Positions 7,385-15,083 of a DNA stretch of 27,048 nt are shown piece after piece. A program made the position numbers and the translations under genes. Numbering within the stretch: position 1 is the stretch's first letter; each line of letters begins with the position of its first letter. The notes beneath the pieces were generated by a model, which did no database searches, was not told where the DNA came from, and worked only from the letters and a program-made list of their open reading frames with translations. Origin of the DNA: Pseudomonadota bacterium (GTDB taxonomy: Bacteria > Desulfobacterota > Syntrophobacteria > Syntrophobacterales > Syntrophobacteraceae); NCBI GenBank assembly GCA_023416335.1, contig JAEZHY010000054.1, forward strand, positions 1 to 27,048, written 5' to 3'.

Positions 7385-8296
7385 TCAATGTTGCGCCGCG
7401 GGGGTGAGCCGCAACCCGGATCTTTGCCGTCCGTTCCTGATGCCGCCGTTTACATAATCTTCACCGATACAGGCAGGTACAAGCGGAAGTTCTTCTATGT
7501 CAGGAGGAATGAAACCGAATACGAGTTGCAGGAAGAGGGTGACAATCCTGTATGTAGCACCCCAGAGAAGCTCGGCCCGCCCCTCGTGCGTGTAGAGAAA
7601 GCACGGAAAATCAACGGCCGTGCCGCTGAATCTCCATTCCATGCCCGGCGGGACGTAGATGCGATAATGCGCATAATTATATCGATTAAGAAGAGCACGT
7701 ATCGGAATGTAGACGATTCGCTCGACTTCCCAGCTGGGGGTGAATTCTTTCTGGCGCGAGACCCAGGCCACAATGGGATGAATAACTCTGCGGAAGAGGA
7801 TGAGGCACTGAGATGGAAGCGGACCGAGAAACCTTGTCCCAAAGGGGTTCAGGCGCATCTCCTCCCAGCATTCGCGCATCCCTGTGGCAAGGAGCAATGA
7901 GAGGAATTCGGCATTCTGAGGCTCTTCGCGTTTCAGCTGTGCCCAACAGGGCCATTTTGAAAGGGTGCCCCCGGGAAGGGTAATGAGCCTGGCAAGATAA
8001 GGGTCGAATCGAACTTCAACCGCCCCGCCGGGGCAGCAGAGGTCTCCAGGCTGTTTGACTTCTTTCGAGCGCTTGTTCAGGATAATCGAAGCCTCGGGCA
8101 TGTTGCCGTTTTCAAAAACACGCGCGCCCATGAGCAGCATTACGCTCGATGTACGCACCAGCGGCTCGCAATCGTCATTTCGAAAAAGAGACTCCAGTCC
8201 GCAATGGGCCGAGAGCGCCTCCACAACACGCTCCTGCAGGGCGGCCGGATCGTACAGCAATCTTTGATGGTCTTGCCGAATGTTCACTGCGGCCAT
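7385..8296 (-). CDS. Nudix hydrolase with a split Nudix box (CoA pyrophosphatase-like)
   Basis: A 303-residue Nudix protein. SIILNKRSKEVKQPGDLCCPGG matches the NudL/CoA-pyrophosphatase lead-in, in which the enzyme cleaves a pyrophosphate bond. The catalytic helix is present as MRECWEEMRLNP (RExxEE), but about 40 residues separate the PGG from it, where ordinary Nudix boxes have about a dozen. The insert is leucine-rich with a basic stretch (WAQLKREEP). The conserved LGPLP segment follows. I believe this inserted form recurs in related bacteria, so it is likely a real subfamily and not damage. Its start overlaps the hrpA stop by 13 bases, indicating coupling. Confidence 0.8.
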   Translation of the reverse strand: MAAVNIRQDHQRLLYDPAALQERVVEALSAHCGLESLFRNDDCEPLVRTSSVMLLMGARVFENGNMPEASIILNKRSKEVKQPGDLCCPGGAVEVRFDPYLARLITLPGGTLSKWPCWAQLKREEPQNAEFLSLLLATGMRECWEEMRLNPFGTRFLGPLPSQCLILFRRVIHPIVAWVSRQKEFTPSWEVERIVYIPIRALLNRYNYAHYRIYVPPGMEWRFSGTAVDFPCFLYTHEGRAELLWGATYRIVTLFLQLVFGFIPPDIEELPLVPACIGEDYVNGGIRNGRQRSGLRLTPAAQH

Positions 8297-11200
8297 TCCT
8301 GGAGTTTTTTCTCGATTCGTTTTGCAGAAATCGGGAAAAGGGTTTTGATCTCAGGGGCAAAGATGCTGATTTTGAACTCCTCTATCATCTGGCGAAGGGT
8401 TTTGAGGAATTCAAGCCCCGGTTCCGTCGGACGGCCCATGATACGCTTTTCAAGTGCCTCTGCATTAGCACGAAATGACGCAATCTGCTGTTCTTTGGCC
8501 AAATCCTTCTCCGGGGAGGCATAAGCCCGTTCCGCTCGTATCCTGAGAGCCTTGAGGTAACGCGGGATGGAACGCAGGAACAAGCCGGGGCTTTTTAGAA
8601 AATCGGAAGGAGCGAGGGTCTCGACCTCCTTCGAAATTACCGCCAGGCGTTGTAAAACAGCGCCGTTGCCGCCTGCCATCTTCTTAAAACGGTCCAGAAC
8701 CGAGCGCGTTTCATGCCGTTCCGATACTATCTCGAGCACCTCCTTACGGATTTCGTTCCCAAGGAGCCCGAGGCGGCCGGATACCCGATCGATATTTTTG
8801 TGAAAGCGCTCCCGGTCGGGATGTTGTGGCAGGTGCAATTCGAAAATTTCGCGAAGAATATAATCATAAAGTCCGGCTGAGGCCTCCTTGATCGGACCCA
8901 TAAAAAACACTTTGGCTGCGTATTGTTCCGGGAAGGCCCAGTCTTTCCTGAATTGCTTGAGTTCCTGGGCAAAAATGTTCCGGTAAAGGCGCATAAGTCC
9001 GGCACGGGTGGATTCGCTTGCGCGTTCCGCATCCGGGAAAAGGCGGAGAGCGACAGTGCCGTCCTCGTCTGTAAGTCCGGGATAGGCGAGCCTGGGCAGT
9101 CCGAGTGCGTCGCAGCCAATCTCAACACTTGCGGGAACCTCTCCGATAGTCCAACGGCCGATGTCGGTGCACTCCCAACGCTTCCTCGCATCATGCCAGA
9201 GTCTGTCCTCATGACGTTCCATTGTCAACGGCTTAAGACCCTGAAGGTCGCGGCCCGCACCGAGGATATTCCCTTTGGGACCCACGATTTCGAAGCGGAC
9301 TTTGAGGTGGTCCGGCAACTGGTTCCTGTCCCATTGCTCGGGAGGGATCCTGAGGCCGGTGCGTGCATGGCTCTTCTCGCTTAACTGGAGGTAAAAGTCT
9401 CCTTCTCCGAACCGGAGGTCCTGCCAGATTGTGCGGGCGGTATCGCTTACGGGCACCATGTGCTTGCGGATGCCCTTCGGAAGACTCTTGAGGAGGATCA
9501 GGACTTTTTCGGGAAGCATACCGGGAACGAGCCACTCAAAACGTTCCGGATAGAGAGATGGCAGAGCGTGGACCGGGACGGTCAGTGTGATGCCGTCATC
9601 TTCCCCGCCGGGACTGAAGGAATACTTTGCGGGTAATTCCAGTCCGCCTGCAGCTATGGAATCGGGAAAATCTTCGAGGGCAGCGAAATCCGGCTGTGCC
9701 CGAAGCAGGTCCTCTTCGGTCATCTTGAGGAAGTCGTCTCCGCGCCTGTCTTTCAAGAGTCTGTCGAAGGAGCGAATATCGGCGATCCCTGGAATTCGTT
9801 CATCGTAGAACTGAAAAAGGACCTGCTCATCCACCAGCAGGTCCCGCCTGCGTGTCTTGCTCTCGAGGGCTTCGATTTTGGCGACGAGTTCGCGGTTGTG
9901 CTCCAGAAAGCCATACCTGCCGGAGACATCTCCTTCAACAAGCGCAGACCGGATGAATATTTCGCGCGCTTCCTTCGGGTTGATTCGCCCATAGTTGACC
10001 TTGCGCTTCTCGACTATCGTGAGGCCGTACAGGGTGGCCTTTTCAAGTGCGACGACCTGCCCCCGCTTCTTTTCCCAATGCGGCTCGGACCAGCTGTATT
10101 TGCAAAGATGACGGCCGATCTCTTCCAGCCATTCCGGATTGATGTTGGCGACAGTGCGCGCAAATAGCCGTGAGGTTTGAACGAGTTCGGAAGCAACTAT
10201 CCAGGACCCTCCCCTGTTAAAGAGGTTCGAGCCTGGAAAGAGCATCGCCTGGTGCCCTCGGGCTGCGGTATAGATATTCTTTTCCTTGCGCATGGCAACC
10301 TGGCTTAGATACCCGCTCAAAATGGAGCGGTGTATCGCATCGTAGGTCGCCGGGGCGGGGTTTTCAACGAAATCGCCAAGTTCATCCAGGATGGAGCGGA
10401 TTTCCTCGAAAATATCGCTCCACTCGCGCATCCGCCTGAATGAGAGGAAATGCTCGCGGCAGAATTTCCTGACCTGGCTCGTGCTTCTGCGCGGTAGTTG
10501 TCGACCGTTGCGGCCGTTCTTTTTGGAAACGGTTTCAGCGCGAGTGTCCTGGATCGTATTCACTTCGTTGTTCAGGACCGGTTCCTGCCAGCATCCCTGC
10601 CAGATGCGGAGCAGCGAGACAAAATCCGACTGTGGATCGCGGAAAATAGCCTGGGCCTGGTCCGCCTGGGTCTCCTGGTCGAGCGGCCTTTCGCGAGGGT
10701 CCTGGATGCTGAGGGCCGCCGCGAGGATGGTGAGTTCGCGGAGGGAATTCTCCTGGCGCGCTTCCAGAAGCATCCTGGAGATTCGGGGATCGAGCGGAAG
10801 GCGGGCCATCATTTTCCCGGTGGGCGTAATCCGCTGGTGTTCATCGACTGCTCCGAGTTCGCGCAGGACGCCGAAACCGTCTTTGATCGCGGTAGGCGAG
10901 GGCGGATCGAGGAACGGGAAATCCTGAATTCGCCCAAGCCTGAGGTAAAGCATCCTCAGGATGACTTCTGCCAGGTTTGACCTCTGGATCTCGGGCGGCG
11001 TATAAAGAGGCCTGTCCAGGTATTCCTTCTCTGAATAGAGCCGGACGCAGATACCGGCTTCCACGCGGCCGCACCTGCCTTTGCGCTGGTCGGTGCTTGC
11101 CCGGGAAACGGGCGCGACCGGCAGGCTCTGGGTTCGGGACCGGGCATTGTATTGTGCAATCCTGGCAAGGCCGGTATCGACCACGTACTTGATGCGGGGA

Positions 11201-12126
11201 ATTGTGATCGATGTCTCTGCGACATTTGTGGCGACGACGATCTTGTCTTCCGAGATCGGGGCGAAGATTCTCTGCTGGTCGCCCGCGGCCATTCTTCCGA
11301 AAAGCGGTAGCACCACAGTGTTCAGGTAGCGCTTTTCTTCAAGACGCTGGGTCGTTTCGCGGATGTCGCTCTCGGTCGGCATGAATACAAGGATATCGCC
11401 CCTTTTGGCTGGGCTGCGCCTGAGAAGATCCACTGCCTGGACGGCCTGATCGATGTAGGTTACATCCTCCGCTTCTCCATCGGCCGTCTCGGCCGGCCTG
11501 TACCAGACATCGACAGGGTAGGTCCTTCCGGAAACCTCGATGATAGGAGCGCCGCCGAACGCGTCCGAAAATTTTTCCGGGTCGATTGTGGCGGAGGTGA
11601 TGATGACTTTGAGTTCGGGTCTTCTGGGCAACGTCTGTTTCAGAATGCCCAGGAGAAAGTCGATATTCAGCGTGCGTTCGTGGGCTTCGTCGACAATTAT
11701 CGTATCATAAGCGCGGAAATACCTGTCTCGCTGCGCTTCCGCGAGCAGAATTCCGTCCGTCATGAACTTTATGCGCGTAGTGCGGGCGGTGCGGTCCTGG
11801 AACCGAATCTTATATCCGACCAGTTTCCCGCCCTGTTGGCCGAGTTCTTCGGAAACGCGTCCGGCGAGAGTGATGGCGGCGATCCTCCTTGGCTGTGTAC
11901 AACCAATGAGTCCGTTTCGCCCCCTGCCTGCCTCAAGGCAGAACTTCGGGATCTGGGTACTCTTGCCGGAGCCGGTTTCCCCGGTGATTACGAGAACCTG
12001 ATGGTCACGAACCGCGTTTACGATCTGCTCGCGCCGTTCGGTTATCGGGAGTTCGCCGGGGTACGATGGAATAAACGAAATATCGGCCGGGCGGAAAGAA
12101 TCGTTTTGGGAGTGGGAAACCGTCAT
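8284..12126 (-). CDS. hrpA: ATP-dependent RNA helicase HrpA (DEAH box)
   Basis: A 1280-residue DEAH-box helicase of normal HrpA length. Walker A is GETGSGKST (residues 49-57), the DEAH box is at 146-149, the SAT motif at 178-180, and motif VI reads QRKGRCGR. The helicase-associated and OB-fold regions follow, then the long HrpA-specific C-terminal domain. In E. coli HrpA acts on RNA and helps resolve stalled ribosomes. It is the first gene of a probable hrpA-nudix-hypothetical operon and is divergent from the purine nucleoside phosphorylase gene across about 300 bp. The start is an ATG with only weak SD support. Confidence 0.93.
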   Translation of the reverse strand: MTVSHSQNDSFRPADISFIPSYPGELPITERREQIVNAVRDHQVLVITGETGSGKSTQIPKFCLEAGRGRNGLIGCTQPRRIAAITLAGRVSEELGQQGGKLVGYKIRFQDRTARTTRIKFMTDGILLAEAQRDRYFRAYDTIIVDEAHERTLNIDFLLGILKQTLPRRPELKVIITSATIDPEKFSDAFGGAPIIEVSGRTYPVDVWYRPAETADGEAEDVTYIDQAVQAVDLLRRSPAKRGDILVFMPTESDIRETTQRLEEKRYLNTVVLPLFGRMAAGDQQRIFAPISEDKIVVATNVAETSITIPRIKYVVDTGLARIAQYNARSRTQSLPVAPVSRASTDQRKGRCGRVEAGICVRLYSEKEYLDRPLYTPPEIQRSNLAEVILRMLYLRLGRIQDFPFLDPPSPTAIKDGFGVLRELGAVDEHQRITPTGKMMARLPLDPRISRMLLEARQENSLRELTILAAALSIQDPRERPLDQETQADQAQAIFRDPQSDFVSLLRIWQGCWQEPVLNNEVNTIQDTRAETVSKKNGRNGRQLPRRSTSQVRKFCREHFLSFRRMREWSDIFEEIRSILDELGDFVENPAPATYDAIHRSILSGYLSQVAMRKEKNIYTAARGHQAMLFPGSNLFNRGGSWIVASELVQTSRLFARTVANINPEWLEEIGRHLCKYSWSEPHWEKKRGQVVALEKATLYGLTIVEKRKVNYGRINPKEAREIFIRSALVEGDVSGRYGFLEHNRELVAKIEALESKTRRRDLLVDEQVLFQFYDERIPGIADIRSFDRLLKDRRGDDFLKMTEEDLLRAQPDFAALEDFPDSIAAGGLELPAKYSFSPGGEDDGITLTVPVHALPSLYPERFEWLVPGMLPEKVLILLKSLPKGIRKHMVPVSDTARTIWQDLRFGEGDFYLQLSEKSHARTGLRIPPEQWDRNQLPDHLKVRFEIVGPKGNILGAGRDLQGLKPLTMERHEDRLWHDARKRWECTDIGRWTIGEVPASVEIGCDALGLPRLAYPGLTDEDGTVALRLFPDAERASESTRAGLMRLYRNIFAQELKQFRKDWAFPEQYAAKVFFMGPIKEASAGLYDYILREIFELHLPQHPDRERFHKNIDRVSGRLGLLGNEIRKEVLEIVSERHETRSVLDRFKKMAGGNGAVLQRLAVISKEVETLAPSDFLKSPGLFLRSIPRYLKALRIRAERAYASPEKDLAKEQQIASFRANAEALEKRIMGRPTEPGLEFLKTLRQMIEEFKISIFAPEIKTLFPISAKRIEKKLQEWPQ

Positions 12127-12432
12127 GGATGGAAAGTAAGAAGCTCCAGGTCGAATTTTATCCTAAGGTTATACTTCTATCACAAAGCAAGCATCTTTAC
12201 AAAACTCGGTGCATGTGTCAATTCTCCTTCAATCGAGAAAAGAGTGCGGCAAGAGGCTGGTTTTCAGCGTCGCGACGGCATATGGATTCTCGGATTTCAG
12301 GAAACAGGATACCCACAATTATAACTTGGAAGAGCCATGCCGGCGAGTTTCCTGAACACCCTGCAGATCGCGGAACATATCCGGCGTGTAATCCTGGTGA
12401 ATATTGGAAGCCGAATTTGCAAAGGGAACGCA
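12127..12432. other. Divergent intergenic region hrpA / purine nucleoside phosphorylase
   Basis: About 300 bp between two divergent genes with no convincing coding capacity. It should contain both promoters, but no strong -35/-10 pair or operator stands out. Confidence 0.4.
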
Positions 12433-13269
12433 ATGATCGATCTAAAAAATAAAGTGGAGGAAGCTGCCCGATATATAAGATCTCATCTGCAGAGTGCGCC
12501 GGAAGTTGGGCTTATACTGGGGACGGGACTTGGCGGGGTCGTGGACGAGATCGAAAATCCGGTGCTTTTGCCTTATGGGACCATCCCCCATTATCCGGTC
12601 AGCACTGTTCCGAGTCATGTCGGGAGGCTCGTGTGCGGAAGTTGGGCGGGCAAACAGGTAATTGCGATGCAGGGCCGTTTCCATCTGTATGAGGGCTATT
12701 CTCCCCAGACGATAGCGTTTCCCATCCGAGTTTTGAAAGAACTGGGAGTCAAACTTCTGTTGATTTCCAATGCAGCCGGGGGGCTGAATCCCAATTTCGA
12801 GGCGGGAGACCTGATGCTGGTGACGGATCACATCAACCTCACGGGTCAAAATCCGCTGGTGGGGGAGAACATAGACGATTGGGGAGTGCGTTTCCCGGAC
12901 ATGACGGAACCATACTGTAGACGGCTGCTCACTGTTGCTTCCGAAACAGCCCTGGAAGAGCGAATCAGGATGCATCGGGGCGTGTATGCCGGGGTGCTGG
13001 GACCGAGCCTGGAGACGGCTGCCGAGACCCGCTTTCTCAGAACTATCGGTGGCGACGCGGTGGGCATGTCGCTGGTGATGGAGGTAATCACCGCGGTTCA
13101 TGCGGGTGTGGAGGTCCTTGCCGTATCGGTTATTACGAATGTGAATCTGCCCGACTGCTACCGGCCCGCACCGCTGGAAGAGATCATAAAGACAGCCGCC
13201 GCCGCCGGGAAAGACCTTGCCAGGCTGTTTGCGGGTATTCTACGGCACATCGGGTTCGATGGAGAATGA
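12433..13269 (+). CDS. Purine nucleoside phosphorylase (trimeric type)
   Basis: A 278-residue trimeric-class purine nucleoside phosphorylase, which splits inosine or guanosine with phosphate to give the base and ribose-1-phosphate. Visible motifs are the phosphate loop ILGTGLGG, TVPSHVGRLVCG, QGRFHLYEGY, ISNAAGGLNPNFEAGDLMLVTDHINL and the purine pocket GPSLETAAETRFLRTIGGDAVGMS. It ends with the conserved AVSVITN. The start at MIDLKNKV is chosen because AAGGGA lies about eight bases upstream and the in-frame extension to 12337 does not resemble the family. It is convergent with the small cysteine-rich gene. Confidence 0.92.
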   Translation: MIDLKNKVEEAARYIRSHLQSAPEVGLILGTGLGGVVDEIENPVLLPYGTIPHYPVSTVPSHVGRLVCGSWAGKQVIAMQGRFHLYEGYSPQTIAFPIRVLKELGVKLLLISNAAGGLNPNFEAGDLMLVTDHINLTGQNPLVGENIDDWGVRFPDMTEPYCRRLLTVASETALEERIRMHRGVYAGVLGPSLETAAETRFLRTIGGDAVGMSLVMEVITAVHAGVEVLAVSVITNVNLPDCYRPAPLEEIIKTAAAAGKDLARLFAGILRHIGFDGE

Positions 13270-13299
13270 CCGGTATCTCGTACTCTTAATCTGAACACG

Positions 13300-13584
13300 T
13301 CAGCAATACATGTGATCGCGCGCGCAGTTGTTCGATGCCGCCGGAATACGATGAACGGTGCCCGTCCCAATTTTCAGGAGCAGGTTCGCCGAGCGCCAAT
13401 CCTGTTCTTCCCAGTATTCCGCATCGCCTCCCGCTTCCAATGCATAATCACTGCACTGTGAACAGGAGAAAGCGTCCCAGCCTTTTTCGATTGCGATATC
13501 GAGACAGTGGTTGTAATGACGGCAGAGCACATTGCGCGGCGCCTGCGGTGCTTTCAATTTTCGACTCGCCCGGATCGGGTTCAT
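13300..13584 (-). CDS. Small four-cysteine (putative zinc-binding) protein, 94 aa
   Basis: Unrecognised by name. C21, C27, C41 and C44 (CRHYNHC … SCSQC, spacing C-x5-C-x13-C-x2-C) look like a small zinc or metal knuckle. A basic N terminus precedes it and an acidic/aromatic C-terminal half (YWEEQDWRSANLLL) follows. An excellent Shine-Dalgarno, GGAGGT five bases before the ATG, argues that the gene is real despite its size. A palindrome TTGGAC-CAAG-GTCCAA lies 107 bp upstream of the start. It ends 30 bp from the convergent purine nucleoside phosphorylase. Confidence 0.75.
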   Translation of the reverse strand: MNPIRASRKLKAPQAPRNVLCRHYNHCLDIAIEKGWDAFSCSQCSDYALEAGGDAEYWEEQDWRSANLLLKIGTGTVHRIPAASNNCARDHMYC

Positions 13585-13690
13585 GGTTTACCTCCGAAAA
13601 GAAATATTGATTATCCCGTGACACAATGTTCCCGGTTTTACCACTAACCGCGGACGGTCTACATTTAAGCACCGAATCATATCAATCCAA

Positions 13691-13706
13691 TTGGACCAAG
13701 GTCCAA
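13691..13706. promoter_or_regulatory. Palindromic operator candidate TTGGAC-N4-GTCCAA
   Basis: A perfect inverted repeat with six-base arms and a CAAG spacer, flanked by A and T that extend the symmetry. It is upstream of the small cysteine protein gene and resembles 17425-17440 upstream of the multicopper oxidase. The dyad spacing is that of CRP/FNR-type or similar dimeric regulators. The regulator is unknown. Confidence 0.45.
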
Positions 13707-13835
13707 TCGTTGAAGCCTATAAAGACATTGTTAAGTGAACACTCAGCCATTACTCCAGCACCGGGCCCCTGCTCTCATACTGCGTTTCGGCCGGCCTGGC
13801 AGGTGTCGAATTGTTCTGAAAGTTGATCTTTGGAA

Positions 13836-14948
13836 TCAACCCCGGTAAAGCCTTCCATTGCGATCGATAAGAGGACGAGACAGTCCTTCCCGATTTCTGC
13901 ATGAGTAATAATTGTCCGACCCGAATCCATTCCTGAAAGGCAAAACAGGCGGGTCCATAGCAGGTTGCGTCTCCTCCTTTTTGATCTTCTGGAAAAGGCG
14001 GGCAAGCCTGGGTGCATCCGAGAAGGAATTCTTCCGTGGCTTCTCTTTGTCCCGGATGCAGCGCAGAAAGTCCTCATACATGGCCTGGAGAAGATCTGTC
14101 GGTTCACATGCCAGAGAGTTTCTGCCCTGCGAGAAAGGGAACTTTGCCTGGTTGAGGAAAATGAAAGAGTCCTTCGAATCTGCAATTGATAGATCGATGC
14201 ATCCTTCCGTGCCGATAATCTCAACGCGGTTCTTATAGCTCTGGGAAACGAGGTCGGACTGCACTACGAATTTCGTCCCGGCTGCACCTTTACCCACAAC
14301 GAGGGCGAAGTCTTCAGCATCGGTATAGATACCCTGGCCTTCGATCCGGCGTCTGCTGATCAGGGTGTCCAGGTTGACGCACTCCACCTCTGTGATGTCT
14401 CCCACAAGCCAGAGCAGAAGGTCGAGCATATGGGACATCATCTCATTTATCGCGCCGCCGCCATTGTCTGATTGGTGTTTCCATGCCCGGTGAGATCCTT
14501 TGTCGCCCAGGCGCATGTATACGGCCCTTAGGTCGCCGATGAGGCCGGTATCGATCGCTTCTTTCGCACGGACAAAAGACGGATGGTACTTGAAACCGTA
14601 TGCGACCATGCCGACGCGGTTCAAGCGATCGGCCAGGACATGCAGGAAGAGCGCTTCTTCGACGTTCGTGGTCAGCGGCCTTTCGCAGAAAACATGTTTC
14701 CCGGCGCGCAGGGCACGTTTTGCATAATGAAAATGGAAAGGCGTAGGAGTACAGATGTCGATACTCTCAACTGAAGCATCCTTGAACACATCGTCTATTG
14801 GAAGAGATGATACTCCTGCATGAGTTGCAAGGTCATTTGCGAACTCAGGCCGAATGTCGCTTACGACTATTTCATCAATGCCGAGATTTCGGAGCGCTTC
14901 GAGGTGCTTTGCGGATTGTTTGCCGCAGCCGATTATACCGACCTTCAT
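13836..14948 (-). CDS. Gfo/Idh/MocA-family oxidoreductase
   Basis: A 370-residue NAD(P)-dependent sugar or cyclitol dehydrogenase-like protein. The N-terminal Rossmann fold shows VGIIGCGKQSAKHLEALRNL. IDICTPTPFHFHYAKRALRAGKHVFCERPLTT is the cofactor and catalytic region, but the usual EKP lysine motif reads ERP here. The C-terminal domain shows GGGAINEMMSHMLDLLLWLVGD, which keeps the conserved histidine. The start at MKVGIIGCG is backed by a GGGGGA tract just upstream; an earlier in-frame ATG at 15032 lies in hairpin-rich DNA. The last 40 residues are poorly family-like, so the end may have drifted. The substrate is unknown. Confidence 0.85.
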   Translation of the reverse strand: MKVGIIGCGKQSAKHLEALRNLGIDEIVVSDIRPEFANDLATHAGVSSLPIDDVFKDASVESIDICTPTPFHFHYAKRALRAGKHVFCERPLTTNVEEALFLHVLADRLNRVGMVAYGFKYHPSFVRAKEAIDTGLIGDLRAVYMRLGDKGSHRAWKHQSDNGGGAINEMMSHMLDLLLWLVGDITEVECVNLDTLISRRRIEGQGIYTDAEDFALVVGKGAAGTKFVVQSDLVSQSYKNRVEIIGTEGCIDLSIADSKDSFIFLNQAKFPFSQGRNSLACEPTDLLQAMYEDFLRCIRDKEKPRKNSFSDAPRLARLFQKIKKEETQPAMDPPVLPFRNGFGSDNYYSCRNREGLSRPLIDRNGRLYRG

Positions 14949-15020
14949 GACATTTCCCCCTTTATGCCTGAGCTGCCCGGGGCTGAATCTATGCCCGGGA
15001 GATTTTGCTGCCGCGTGGAT

Positions 15021-15053
15021 CAGCCCCGGCATGGGCGTGACCTGCCGGGGCTG
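15021..15053. terminator. Strong hairpin after the multicopper oxidase gene
   Basis: CAGCCCCGGCA (15021-15031) and TGCCGGGGCTG (15043-15053) form a perfect 11 bp stem with an 11 base loop, 30 bases beyond the oxidase stop on the minus strand. There is no U-tract on the minus strand, so it could equally be an mRNA-stabilising or processing structure between the two genes. Confidence 0.5.
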
Positions 15054-15083
15054 TTTCCGCGGTGTTACAGGTTTTGAGGATGG

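Noticed and set aside
13775..13836. Frameshift at the 3' end of the Gfo/Idh/MocA gene
   Set aside because: The last ~40 residues look poorly conserved, but no alternative frame gives a better family match, so I kept the intact reading.
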